Source: a virus. From it: a stretch of 64,000 nucleotides of DNA. The notes beneath the pieces were generated by a model, which was not told the DNA's origin, did no database searches, and worked only from the letters and a program-made list of their open reading frames with translations. How positions within the stretch are numbered: position 1 is the stretch's first letter; each line of letters begins with the position of its first letter. Positions 29,101 to 37,419 of the stretch are shown in pieces. The stretch lies in IMG/VR virus record IMGVR_UViG_3300045972_000146, positions 29,864 through 93,863 of that record. The stretch is one strand, 5' to 3'. A program made the translations under genes and the position numbers.

Positions 29101-32100
29101 AACGCCTAATTTATTAGGATCACTCTCGTCAATAAGGCCTACAACTTCATGCAATCCCCTTTGAACAGCTCTATCGTTTTTATCTCTATTTAATGCTAGT
29201 TTAGATATCCCTCTTTCGAATCCATTTACCATTCTTAATTCAAGAGAATTATCTGCAGATACTTTAGCTTGCTCGGCTATAATTGAGTTCCTAAAATCTC
29301 TAAGCGCTTGAACTTCATCGGTAGAATATTTCTTTATACCATTATCTTCAGTAACAAATTCTCTTTCTCCTGGGTTTTTTATATTAAATGGAATAGTCTT
29401 CTCTATCTTGCCATCCATATACTTAACCTCAACCTTGATATATGCATTATCCCATGTACTAGGATTGGTTATATCGAAGTTATTTGGAGCAGAATAGTCC
29501 TCTCCTGTAATAGTGTTCTTTCCACCATCTCTATTTGTGCCAGCAGGGATCGTATAGACGGCCACTGTGCCATTATGATGCCTATTGACTACTATTCTTA
29601 CCTTTGCAGATTTAAATGCCTCAGGATTCATTAAAAAGGCCTTCACGTGAGGCAGTTTTATATCAGCAAATAGAGTTCTGCTTATCCTATCATGCTTAAT
29701 TGACTCAGTCGCTATAATAGCTGGAGTAATATCGGCTAGTTCGTTTATTGCGGCGCTATCGTCGTCATCAAGTATATCATTAATCTCATCAGTATCTTTT
29801 ATAGAGTCTATGGCCTTTTGATTAGATTCTGTATTTGATTCGGCTGCAGTTTTCTCTGGAGATTCTTCTTCTGCCGCCTCTTCTACTAGAGTTGCTTTTT
29901 CAAGTTCTGATATCAATTTATCAGCGTCATCTGCTATTGATTCTTCTGGCTGAATATCTGGTCTATCAAATACAAACCCATCATCCTCCATATCCTCTCC
30001 AACTAGGTCCGCATTACCAGTATATCCCCCAACAGTCTCTACTGGAGTTATTTTATGTTCTGGAATAGTCTCATGCCATGGTTTTTCTGCTTCTACAGTT
30101 TCTGCGGTCTCTCCAATTGGATCAGACGAACTTTCATACGTAGGAGCAACTGGCTGTATGTCAATCTTTTCTGCCTTAACCTGATCTACTGCCTCTTTCG
30201 TTCTCTCAATTTCATTTTCAGTCTTTCTTGACTCACGATACATGTCAAGAATTTTATCAACATATATGTCGTGATCTCGCTTAGAAAGTTTATTTACTTT
30301 ATCGACTGGAGAGTTCGTTAGGTTATCTTTCATCCATGATTCATAGTTACTACTAATTGCAGCAATATGAGACAATCCTAATGGTTCAACTATTCTATTT
30401 TCTATATCCGGAATCTCTAAATCAGCTAATTCTTGTTTTACCGAAGAGAATGTAACATTGGCATCTCTCGTAGCCTCGGTTAATCCACTGGCAAATAAAG
30501 CGTCATGTAATGTTCTCGCGGCCTTCTCTCTTCTTGTATCTAAAGATTCATTTAAGTTTTCTAATTTCCTTCTAGTAAACTCATTAGTTGCTTTTGCAGT
30601 AAAGTTTATCGCATCTAATGCTTTTACAGATGCAATTGCATCAAATATGTCTTTCTTAGATTGGTCAGATATTTGATTGTCTGGATGAGATAGGTTGTGT
30701 TTATCTAAAAAATCGTTTATTGGATGATTGGCAAATTCTTCATTCTTTATGTTTACGTAGTCACTAGCACTAATAACCCCATTAATAACTTCCTGTTTTG
30801 CAGAATTCTCATGATCCATTATCAGAGAAGTCAATAACTTATGGTTTTCGGATCCAACTCCACCCGCTCTATTTGCATATCCAAGGACGGTCTTACTATT
30901 TGCAACTAGCATTGTTTTCTTTGCTATTGCAAGTTCTTCTTTAATGTCTTCGTGACTAATTCCTTCTGGTGGATTTTGCGCAAGTTTTTCTAAGTAATTA
31001 ATAACATTAGCTTCTTTACCCTGAATTTGCTTATCTACATATACATTAGTCTTGTTTAGTCTATCATTAGCCTGCATTTGAGTTAAGACGTTAGCCTTAA
31101 CGAATGCTTTTGCTTTTTGATCTTTCTGGCTATCTTGCATTTCCTTAACTACACCAATAGAACCCATCATAGAAGTATGAATTCCGGTAGTGACTATAAC
31201 GTTTTTAAAGTTATCCCATATCTTCTGTTGATACCTAGCATCATCTCCAACTCCAATTAAAGCCATGGCTGCAGAACTTGCAGACCCAGCTGTGTTTTTT
31301 AATACATCAATAAAGTTTGCACTATTTTTATTTCCAGAGCCATCCTCATATCTTTCTTGGATTAACTGTTGTGGATTTTCTTCCAAGAACGCTTCTGTAA
31401 GTCCAGCAACTACCATTTTTTTAGCAGTACGCCCAACGAACTCAGGAGCGGCTCCAATTCTAACTTTTCCAACCTTAAAATTAGATACAGATGATCCCAT
31501 CCTGCCTAATTTAGACTCGGTTATATAATCAGTAACCATTTCAGAGGTTCTATTTACAGACCCAAATAGTGATTTATCAAATTTATTGGCATTTGCAATC
31601 TTTAATTTATTGAATGGCATAGATATATAAGCATTTTCAAGCATATCTATAGGAAGTAACCCCATATATCTTCTCAAATACTCATCCATTCCTTCATTGG
31701 CATGGTTTCTAGCTGCAGATATTTCCTTATCTACTGATGTTTTTAGAAATCCAGACTTAATATCACTAATTAATTTACCTCTAGTTTCTTTTGAAAGTGC
31801 TCCATTCTTAGTTAATTCTGCAACTGCATTGTCATAATTACCAACAACGCCAGATGCCATCTCGTTAGAAATGTTCTTAGTGTCTGAATTTGCAAATTGA
31901 GCTAAAGATTTATTCCTATCTACTAATCCGAGTAATTTATTATCGTCGAATTTATCCCCATCGAATACATCTAATCCTAATTTGCTATTTAAGTTTTCAG
32001 AAAATCTCTTATCGTAACTCTGTATAGCCTGGGAATATGCTTCTGATTCTCTAGATTTAACAGAAAGATACGCATTAGACATTGCTTTTGCAACGTTGCC

Positions 32101-33702
32101 AGAATTTATAAGAAGGTAATCTGATATAGGTCTAGTTCCAGCTGCAGATAAAAGTCCTCCAGTAGCTTTGTTGATAGCCCATGTAGCGGCCATATTACCA
32201 ATCATCCCAACAGCCATAGAAGATGAAGCTCCAACGCTTTGGAACGTACTTGCCAGTTCTGGATATTCTCTGTTTATTTCTTCATCAGGAGCTATTGTTC
32301 TATCCTTTGCCCATTGAAAATAAGATGCGTACCTTTCATTCGATTTTGCATCATCATACATCGCTTTTGTAGCTTCAGAATGCCATTTATTTCCAGCGGA
32401 AGTGTTATTTATATTCTTTCCGGCTAAAACATCATCTAAATTAGGCAATTTGTCCTTGAATTGGCCAGATGCCTTAGACCAATTTACTATATCATCTCCT
32501 AGAATACCATTAATTTCTTGCAGATCGTCCGGAATTTCATTATCATTCAGCTTTCTCCAACCTAAATTTTGATTTACCGCTTCGGAATTTGAATACATTC
32601 CATACGCAGAGCCTAGAGCTCCAGCAGCCCGAGGAATATAACTAGCAGCGCCTGGCAACATCATTGCTATTGACATTGGAGTTATAGTCTTTTCAGATAA
32701 AAAATTAGCATGATCAAATACGTATGATCCGATTCCTTCTTTATTTACAATTCTAGACGCGGCCTCAGTTCTATCTCTAAGTATAGATTCATCTATATCT
32801 TTTTGAGAGTTCTGAAAGAATCTACTTTTTGGATCTAAATCGCCAAAGACAGATCTAAGCGGGTTTTCTATATCTCCAAGTATTCTAGATGGATTTTTCG
32901 CCCATGAATTTAAAATTGTTGGAGCAGACTGCAATGTATTAGCGGTTGCGTCAACCCAATCTGCCTTTTCTACAGAGTTATTTATTATATTTTTCTTTAG
33001 ATCTTCTTTGTATTTCAACTCACTATCTGGAGCTGCAGGAGCGGAGTAACTAAACCCAGCCTGAGATAACTTTAATGCCTTAATAGGATCATATGTAGCA
33101 TTCTCATCAGAAAGATTTCTCTGTTTCCTTTGTGGTGCTTCGTATCCAAAGTATGTCTCATTTTGCTTTTCTTTATATAGATTTATAAGTCTATATGCGT
33201 CTGGATTAGATGCATTGGCATTAAGATTATCTGCCGCATGAAGATATGGAGTTATCTCATTTCTAGTCTTTTGCTCAAACCAAGTTAGTCCGGTATTATA
33301 CACCCCGGCAAATACATTCAATGCAGAGTTTCCAGACAGATCAAATATAGTTCTATCTTTTTTTGGTTGTTCTGGCTGAATAGGAGAGTTTGAATTGTCA
33401 CTTTTTACTGGCTTTTCATTTCTCCTTAGTTCTGGATTAGCAGTATCCACGTAAGATGGAGATGGCTGGCTTTCATTAAAAACAGAATCGCTACTAACTA
33501 TATCTGGTCTTTCCGGATGGTCAGTAGGTGTTTGTTTTTTTTGTACAGATTCTTGTGCGGGTTGAACCGTCCTATCAAGTCTATTATACATTTCTTGTTC
33601 TTTGTAGGGGCGATTAGAAATAGCAGAGGTCGGAGCTATGTCCGACCATCTCATACTACCGCTATTTAGCGCGGCCCTAATATCATTTTTATTTATTTCC
33701 AT
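20101..33702 (-). CDS. Giant virion protein with crAss-like RNA polymerase core, 4533 aa
   Basis: A single 13.6-kb gene. The RNA polymerase signature is clear in the C-terminal half: GYRIPTQGLSS (about 3395-3405), like the RxPTL/RxPTQ segment of the beta'-type barrel, then TGSDFDIDKLY (D3436, D3438, D3440), the metal-binding D-x-D-x-D motif of two-barrel RNA polymerases. In crAss-like phages such polymerases travel in the virion and transcribe early genes (shown for phage phi14:2). Near the middle EFHEAYHRA (H1958, E1959, H1962) is a HExxH zincin-type motif, so a protease domain may process the chain. The N-terminal 900 residues include glycine/alanine-rich hydrophobic segments. Residues about 1200-1400 are acidic linkers, and the C-terminus has a coiled coil. 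It is unusually large even for this group. Confidence 0.85.
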   Translation of the reverse strand: MEINKNDIRAALNSGSMRWSDIAPTSAISNRPYKEQEMYNRLDRTVQPAQESVQKKQTPTDHPERPDIVSSDSVFNESQPSPSYVDTANPELRRNEKPVKSDNSNSPIQPEQPKKDRTIFDLSGNSALNVFAGVYNTGLTWFEQKTRNEITPYLHAADNLNANASNPDAYRLINLYKEKQNETYFGYEAPQRKQRNLSDENATYDPIKALKLSQAGFSYSAPAAPDSELKYKEDLKKNIINNSVEKADWVDATANTLQSAPTILNSWAKNPSRILGDIENPLRSVFGDLDPKSRFFQNSQKDIDESILRDRTEAASRIVNKEGIGSYVFDHANFLSEKTITPMSIAMMLPGAASYIPRAAGALGSAYGMYSNSEAVNQNLGWRKLNDNEIPDDLQEINGILGDDIVNWSKASGQFKDKLPNLDDVLAGKNINNTSAGNKWHSEATKAMYDDAKSNERYASYFQWAKDRTIAPDEEINREYPELASTFQSVGASSSMAVGMIGNMAATWAINKATGGLLSAAGTRPISDYLLINSGNVAKAMSNAYLSVKSRESEAYSQAIQSYDKRFSENLNSKLGLDVFDGDKFDDNKLLGLVDRNKSLAQFANSDTKNISNEMASGVVGNYDNAVAELTKNGALSKETRGKLISDIKSGFLKTSVDKEISAARNHANEGMDEYLRRYMGLLPIDMLENAYISMPFNKLKIANANKFDKSLFGSVNRTSEMVTDYITESKLGRMGSSVSNFKVGKVRIGAAPEFVGRTAKKMVVAGLTEAFLEENPQQLIQERYEDGSGNKNSANFIDVLKNTAGSASSAAMALIGVGDDARYQQKIWDNFKNVIVTTGIHTSMMGSIGVVKEMQDSQKDQKAKAFVKANVLTQMQANDRLNKTNVYVDKQIQGKEANVINYLEKLAQNPPEGISHEDIKEELAIAKKTMLVANSKTVLGYANRAGGVGSENHKLLTSLIMDHENSAKQEVINGVISASDYVNIKNEEFANHPINDFLDKHNLSHPDNQISDQSKKDIFDAIASVKALDAINFTAKATNEFTRRKLENLNESLDTRREKAARTLHDALFASGLTEATRDANVTFSSVKQELADLEIPDIENRIVEPLGLSHIAAISSNYESWMKDNLTNSPVDKVNKLSKRDHDIYVDKILDMYRESRKTENEIERTKEAVDQVKAEKIDIQPVAPTYESSSDPIGETAETVEAEKPWHETIPEHKITPVETVGGYTGNADLVGEDMEDDGFVFDRPDIQPEESIADDADKLISELEKATLVEEAAEEESPEKTAAESNTESNQKAIDSIKDTDEINDILDDDDSAAINELADITPAIIATESIKHDRISRTLFADIKLPHVKAFLMNPEAFKSAKVRIVVNRHHNGTVAVYTIPAGTNRDGGKNTITGEDYSAPNNFDITNPSTWDNAYIKVEVKYMDGKIEKTIPFNIKNPGEREFVTEDNGIKKYSTDEVQALRDFRNSIIAEQAKVSADNSLELRMVNGFERGISKLALNRDKNDRAVQRGLHEVVGLIDESDPNKLGVHNLVMAYGRGEKGGNLVVSLYESVGVSNSENAGSIFITKPDPINPTGEVKIKVNKKKVGLDSGTAELIYKLAVELGGSTARQISLNEKGEVIAINSTSPFGLTPAALLHRIVNFGEGTHVGEDGKDFLKQKQFYIASGILYYGENKVPLVTINDTQKADILRYINENLTWGIDKNDLWNSETNSDNLVSDLFPGLKSHLDHSDKNSVKFAPGVEFTKEDMDITWTAWLVKNNKITSDLADGVFEPPFLFMTDVKSVAKGSENIVSVPGGAYNTSSTQQKIDAENERYETALKAGIVGSGAKLNHENILNEIATESSIQDIASDQTETSAEIANEIVEKTEAPAKPLSFFDDFGAPRLIDVNNMPSNTIDEDKAVEFLRKKLGGKFDINIVSDVISLSNGDFAQGLTKRRSIDIFDLAQEGTEFHEAYHRASLLLISRKRRMSIYDNIRKNEIAFENATDSEIEEFLAERFRDRLLTNNVDTKNGSLINNVFRRIYNAFDAYKNFTDKDIERLYRDIELGVLRTKGINRKSAYEFSEKYEEGAAKRFRDSGLTSLKTVEAKDRLINSLTYYLFRLNDIETIDNIENLDYNKLKSSILATAEGYKGNPEEENKYKLFQEVYDKFDSYFLPEIKKSVKNTGITERTEKVSDIDEEIVSKEAASHDKASYEISKRDNIRAEVKFFIRNIPESEMVNNTPMAKTDPLSGLPSFVEFELAWNTMVYELHKENTVDGMKAKIADLATTKNNPFFIMLERRLSKMNDNFLTKFWNTMYSHRHDYINTVYNAKSAKEGSEYEKSIRNISSNIDRAERELPMFWGQNMLSDGMIYSMTEEGRVFNKANAIQIKQHYDELAAIVNKSMSVEDSNKALSAFTSLLNKVAIDVDAETMDFIINNKYQGLSRQQAVSAIIKDYKSTAKIFTTILPQIIKSNGEKGNVKLKDVTPKVLLGGENSIKEYALAYAKVHPNANEVMTYGADGATLYQISSRNTVTDVIDRVSDDKEYLKSLLSVPINQGSILFKQAAGKSFKGISFGTFVKIYEEGVADQGRDYFDISPLEDYTIKMSNLLSSNIALPAMADKKTYGFIFGVKMPNMISTTANAQRMTWFNNKISYPKEAVDIFDGYYKAEFNAIKQAWQQVKDAQGNKKLLIENYHYAGPKSTKWAAGHGNGLRFRYMDSLYVHSTTPGDEYNGLIDLNAYIDKVVATRGPQVGYDAAMDEAIDRLDKKFFSENYENRSKMISSTITSATKSEMDYALSIGLIGKNVNSYTATMDNPAKGVKIGDIVTSTSYYNKSIDQAIYNANLAIYKAAGISDENADMVTIANILSNTAINSVISEFETDKLISKDLAYYANSDDKTKRLSSVLSTGTALRNSFPEGHVLHGISSFNVAELNDSKVISTELSDIKDRSYAAQVNRLMQQSGSAVVSDLYDIYSDKSRKEELDALKTDYPKQFALAEALVDKQSKAYENVNVTDATVYVSPYMYRSMLTRLGEDYFTKDMDEAFNLMESNDMSWMNDPEKYAKVADLALHPLKMVYFGESFYDGLNVPKLDKMAMFLLPKFMATGDLKVLYDKMNKKRSDGSHDISSVDMAAFSTAVKVGNDNPVSVHIDKAESALSDLKDLKSSPQSFDYLRHQLPTEPHEGAEMSIATQVQKASMGNIVPTDVYENITINGQKGATGQQLIEEWNGAMSELSDRGKLEVEKQFGLKLDPESGTYNFNTKNMYDFLAKEAENSNMPSDVSEILSEFDEKNPTANPLQALVDNAFVESKILSSILKKTVDIKAPGGMFIQMTPFGLKHSDDSSAAYKLNGGKKLRFLNPDGSMDCVVSVNIFKDILPSTLKTHEEKVNWLKTNNIIGENSAPSAMGYRIPTQGLSSISGLKITDVLPEFMGDTVILPYEFTALTGSDFDIDKLYITRYNYSKNKETGEVFKSTMNDSKENKWKQNSTKAIQNRFIDVMMAVITNPNSTNETRIPLDAVTDQVKETLATIDKYNSEGKEFEAFSKSRLSYESKKKLEYSGGKQGIPTFALAGVNHVLSQISKLRFKPKGVAKKFMIDNVGKIYAQDGSRILDWLSAMVNAHVDVAKDPYIIRMGVNANTYKMVALLLRSGYGAKTFLFLSQPVFRDVYKTMDSKGSEYLSGIRNAKKTTIEQEIEKLIPIYKKEAESLAKNSHDVGQLNALYTKDKNGKQIVNNEDAFMEHTLVNGLSRKNKNFDYYYSQLVALETFKELSPYAGALSELVKYSQVDTKKAGNSFNSQRLFFNKVKEMIKAKGLFANLPEYFNNTFIYAKLKNSAGLAENLSQGILFRTTRSVEKSANTILQAMGRDTQDNRDMIMKVNKYIDSKLKSTFFDKLAEDRGVDVPGLFFGKETLAKRLFSIQQRFPNEVKDNYFLRGMSTEMYSPFEAERPDHIRPRNNNTNEPGLTEKLKQHFSSLLVSDNTEIKKFAEDFILYQFYSTGDNHASNTVKISEYDRRDLGYYDFVREKLSELASTDNDALSSKDLSDIFINRWYDNELVPSIEHYTTESDIEINDGKPYKRYMPSIDSTKRINGLEYPLAFVHDTATPLFGKDMDGVRDSHFAPFVKIQMFPQEETPFYVLYKLIGDVPTGKEKSPYNPLYIAIDKLGSRKDALSVVEHNATRSMIKDNILPQSLAGVNKITDQDYTKAMFDSGMGWDGKKFTNQEGTFAHMMNTRVPIADIFGYNREKFDYGQDYDMSVSDNTLKESVANAIEKAISTGDYSMETLENAVTEFGHPNEAQFKAAEHMYTKVILERSDEVKPIFDENVSIDTDNALEELKTRLEAYLQPIMDDSSEYSGYFDKKEEQMPDSNVQTEATWSEESMSSASETQEELSTEQTSPIQEHIQRANISELQDKIATLEDELDEKLDEMEDISEDDADQIKITNDEIKAIKSEINSLKSQITNTHMSNLLPTNQDNQEAIAKNVEDVNKFRAEQGLNKKTVEELWATYRFKIERKTPGTTMSDIMKVSDEIGLSNLEDYLKKCY

Positions 33703-33726
33703 TAGAACTGTATTTGTTTTTTTTAT

Positions 33727-35697
33727 TTATTCTTCTCCAGACTCTGAAATAGTGGTAGATTGTTCTGATCCGCTTCTAGAATTTCCTTGATAATATTCTT
33801 TTCCTTGTCTATGTACTATGGATGCATTTATTGATCTATCTTGCATTTCTGTATTATCTCCAGATCCTCCCATGTAAGTTGGAATTGGTATATATTCTTT
33901 CTTAACACTTGCACTAGCCGCTCCGCCAGTAGAAGTTTCTATCGCCTCTTTATCTTTAGTTACTATATTTTCTGATCCATAAAGAGATTTAAGTACTCTG
34001 TATTGATCAATAGTTAATTCATCAGCAGGAACATAATACGCAGAAGAGTGAATACTTCCACCGCCTGTTATAAGAGAGCTAGTTCCAGGTACTGCAAATC
34101 CTTTTTTGTCATAATATCCATTCTTCAAGTTATTTGTGAATGACGTCAATGCAGGACCAGCTTCTTTTGCTAATTTAGTTCTTTTAAATCTCTCAACGCC
34201 TTCTGCTACGAATTTTCCATTACTTGGATCTCCATTGGCTGTTCTAAGAAGAAGTTTGTGATTATCTCCTACAAATCCATTCAATTGAACACCGCCAGTA
34301 GTAACAACCTTAGTTGGAGTTCCAAATGATATCTCGGCAGATGTATTAGTCAGTATTCCAGGAGCATCAACAGTATTAAGTCCAATTATATCAGATTTAG
34401 TAAAAATAGCACTCTTGCCTGTTAACGCCTTGTTTTCTTCATTATGAACCGTATTAGCATAGGCGGAGCTATTTGCATTCATTATTGCTTCTGCTTGAGC
34501 TTTCTGTTTGTTCCATGATTTAAGTTGATTATCAAAATCAACAGTTGGAGCCCCGCTAGCCTGAGCTATGGCTCTTTTAGAATTTATTTCTGATATGCGA
34601 GCATTTATCTCATTTCTATCTCCTAACTGAGTAAGATAAGTTGCGGTAGCAGGTCCAAACATTTTTGAAACTACTCCAAATTTATCTGCATTTGGAAATC
34701 TAGCTAATTGCTCATTAACATAATTAACAACATATTGCGACTTGTTATCAAACGTTTCTAATTGTTTATCCTTAGTCCACTGTCCTACTATATCCTGACT
34801 ATTCTTTTTCCACTCAAATTCTTTTTCTCTCTGAGCTAACATTTGTCTATGATATAATTTAGTTTCAGCAGCGGCATTAGAAGCAGCTCCTTGAGAGTCA
34901 AATTCATACGTCACTCCAGTAGTAGCATCCATTTTAGATTGAGATATCCTATCTTTAGCATACATGTTTTTCCAATTAGATTTAAGTGATTTCTCACCAG
35001 TCTCTGGGTTTACATCATAGTACTTTGGGTCAGTTACTTTTCCTTCTTGTAAGTCTTTCTTTGCAAGTAAGTCTACGTGAGGATCAGTCATTATATTTGC
35101 TTCTTTAGCATTAACAGTACTTACCACATCCTCTGGATGTATTCTAGACTGCCAATATCCATTTGTCGGTTTTAAGTCTCTCTTTGCTTTTACGTCCTTA
35201 AGGTACTCGTCTCCTTTTGCTTCCCACGATTTATAGTCCAAGGTTTGTCCAGAATATATTTGTCCAGAACCTTTAGTATCATAATTTTTAAACACATCGC
35301 CATAAACAGACCCCCATTGAGGATCGGCTTTTGCTGCAGCCTGTTTAAGATTAGCCTTGGACTCAATCATATTAGTAGCATTAGGGTCATTTTGTATTCT
35401 TCTTTTCAAAGAAGCCAGACCGCTTAATACCTCTGGATTAGTTAAATCATAGTTACTCTGTACTTTATTGTCTACAAAGTCTGATATTTGGCTACCATAG
35501 TCCTTATTCCAGTTCTCATTATCTACTTGAGATAGAGAACCCAATGATCTCATTGTCTGAAGATTGTCTAGAATCTCAGTTCCTTTATCCATGTTTGATT
35601 GAGCTTTATCAGCAACCTTATACATAGAGTCAAATTGTATCGGCACATACGTATTAATAAATTGAGCCTGTGCCGGGCTATCGTATAAATTTACCAT
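33727..35697 (-). CDS. Internal virion (cargo) protein, 656 aa
   Basis: A 656-residue protein directly upstream of the giant polymerase gene (24-nt gap) and sharing 1 nt with the preceding gene. Its start (YDSPAQAQFINTYVPIQFD, residues 5-23) matches the N-terminal pattern I associate with internal proteins encoded next to the RNA polymerase in crAss-like phages. The body is helical and charged (about 30-330), then strand-rich. The C-terminus is serine/threonine/glutamine-rich and disordered. No enzyme motif or membrane segment is visible. It is probably packaged with the polymerase and ejected with the DNA. Confidence 0.6.
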   Translation of the reverse strand: MVNLYDSPAQAQFINTYVPIQFDSMYKVADKAQSNMDKGTEILDNLQTMRSLGSLSQVDNENWNKDYGSQISDFVDNKVQSNYDLTNPEVLSGLASLKRRIQNDPNATNMIESKANLKQAAAKADPQWGSVYGDVFKNYDTKGSGQIYSGQTLDYKSWEAKGDEYLKDVKAKRDLKPTNGYWQSRIHPEDVVSTVNAKEANIMTDPHVDLLAKKDLQEGKVTDPKYYDVNPETGEKSLKSNWKNMYAKDRISQSKMDATTGVTYEFDSQGAASNAAAETKLYHRQMLAQREKEFEWKKNSQDIVGQWTKDKQLETFDNKSQYVVNYVNEQLARFPNADKFGVVSKMFGPATATYLTQLGDRNEINARISEINSKRAIAQASGAPTVDFDNQLKSWNKQKAQAEAIMNANSSAYANTVHNEENKALTGKSAIFTKSDIIGLNTVDAPGILTNTSAEISFGTPTKVVTTGGVQLNGFVGDNHKLLLRTANGDPSNGKFVAEGVERFKRTKLAKEAGPALTSFTNNLKNGYYDKKGFAVPGTSSLITGGGSIHSSAYYVPADELTIDQYRVLKSLYGSENIVTKDKEAIETSTGGAASASVKKEYIPIPTYMGGSGDNTEMQDRSINASIVHRQGKEYYQGNSRSGSEQSTTISESGEE

Positions 35698-37418
35698 TAT
35701 GCTGCAATTCCTAACATTCCGTTTAATTTCTTTCTATCCTCTGGTCTCATCGCAGAGTTATACAAACTATATACATATGCATTTAGTTTATCATTCTTTT
35801 TCTGATTGCCCATCAATTCTTGAGATTGAGCAAATTGACTTAACATCTCTATATTCTTAGAGCCCATATTTCTAGAGGCTGCTCTATTCCTTGCATTTAA
35901 ATCGTATACTCGCCTATTCTCATTAGATGCTAATTCTGATTGTTGATTATATCTATTTGCATAATCATTAATATATCCATTGTTAGCCATCTGAGCTTTG
36001 CCCATTAAGTTATCAGTTTGCTCAACGCCTCTACCATATAAATCAGCTCCAAACGCTTGACTGGCTCCAGTACCAACGCCCATTACTGAGTTATTGTATC
36101 TAGAGATCTGTCTTTGTTTTGCGGCATCAGCAAGCTCAGAAGATACATTGTATCTCTGATTTGGATTTATATAATTGTTATATATAGGACTAACTACTTC
36201 TGGTTGAGAATTAAGTGCATTATATGCCATTGGAGACAAAGATGCTATCTTATTGCCCAATGAAGAAAGCTTATCTCCAATACTAGTGTCTAAGACGCTC
36301 GTAGACGCATTCTTAGGCGCATTTAAGGCATTATCTTTCGTTAGTTGAACATTTTCACCGCCAATTAGCTTAGATGCCGTAGAACCGCTTATATTAAGCA
36401 TATCAGGCACACCCATAGTCTTTGGTTTATCATCAATAGTGTATGCAGCGTCATTGGGAGTAAATTTCATAAGGCTATTTAACTCTTCGAAGCTAGGAGT
36501 TCCATTTTTAAATCCTGGAACCTGACCATAAAGATTTGAAGTGCTAGTATTATTTGCAATAACATTAAACTTATTTAAGTTATTTGCCTGATTCTGTATG
36601 TTAGATAAATTCAATTTAATTGTCTTTTCTCTAAGTGAGTCTAATTTCATTTCTCCTTCTTTTGGATTTAATGCTTTTTGATTTGCCTTCTGCACTCTTT
36701 CTGCTCTTGCCATAATATCTGCAGGCGTTGATTTGCCTCCAGGAAGTATTTGTTTTGCTTGATTACTAAATACTGATGATCCTTGAGTTAGATTGGCAGG
36801 AACTGTATCTGGGTTAGATGAGTTATATTGACCTGGAACTTGATTTAACTGACCGGTTTGACCGTCTCTAACTACTTCCTCTGGAGCTATAATTGCATTT
36901 GGCTTATTAGAATTTGCTATTCCAGACCTAAACATTGGAGTTCCTTTTTCTAATCCAGGTACTCTATTGTTAGTAGTGTTTCTAATATTATATTTAGCAT
37001 TAACTCCTTGTGATATAGAGGTATTATTTGCTACATTAGAATTAGCCAATGTTTGTCTTTTCTCTGCTTGCTGAGCTTGATCTCCAGTAATAGCAGTCAT
37101 TGTCCCTATTCCAGCTCCAACTACAGCTCCACCAATAGCACCCCAAGGGCCTAAAGCAGCTCCTATTGAAGCATATTTACCTGTATCTCCAAGTATATTT
37201 CCAGCATAAGAACCAATAGAACTAGCATCATCATTCTTTAATAGACCGCCAACTCCACTTGCAATATTGCCAATACCACCCATAAGATTAGCATCAGACT
37301 GACCTTGTTGGGTAATTCCCTTGGCATCATACCATGGATCTCCGGCTGCTATTCTTGGCAAATTTATTTTTTTAACTTTCTTCTGTGGAAAGCTTTTTAT
37401 TGTAATACTTTTATTCAT
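35697..37418 (-). CDS. Internal virion protein with glycine-rich hydrophobic segment, 573 aa
   Basis: A 573-residue protein with a basic N-terminus. A long glycine/alanine-rich hydrophobic segment follows at about residues 74-107 (IGAALGPWGAIGGAVVGAGI), suitable for inserting into a membrane. Next is a region NAIIAPEEVVRDGQTGQLNQ (about 174-193) leading to GSSVFSNQ, a pattern I associate with crAss-like internal proteins. The C-terminal half is asparagine/glutamine-rich and largely disordered or helical. It lies between the tail (muzzle) genes and the other cargo protein. A pore-forming or ejection role is plausible but inferred only from the hydrophobic segment and context. Confidence 0.6.
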   Translation of the reverse strand: MNKSITIKSFPQKKVKKINLPRIAAGDPWYDAKGITQQGQSDANLMGGIGNIASGVGGLLKNDDASSIGSYAGNILGDTGKYASIGAALGPWGAIGGAVVGAGIGTMTAITGDQAQQAEKRQTLANSNVANNTSISQGVNAKYNIRNTTNNRVPGLEKGTPMFRSGIANSNKPNAIIAPEEVVRDGQTGQLNQVPGQYNSSNPDTVPANLTQGSSVFSNQAKQILPGGKSTPADIMARAERVQKANQKALNPKEGEMKLDSLREKTIKLNLSNIQNQANNLNKFNVIANNTSTSNLYGQVPGFKNGTPSFEELNSLMKFTPNDAAYTIDDKPKTMGVPDMLNISGSTASKLIGGENVQLTKDNALNAPKNASTSVLDTSIGDKLSSLGNKIASLSPMAYNALNSQPEVVSPIYNNYINPNQRYNVSSELADAAKQRQISRYNNSVMGVGTGASQAFGADLYGRGVEQTDNLMGKAQMANNGYINDYANRYNQQSELASNENRRVYDLNARNRAASRNMGSKNIEMLSQFAQSQELMGNQKKNDKLNAYVYSLYNSAMRPEDRKKLNGMLGIAA

Positions 37419-37419
37419 A

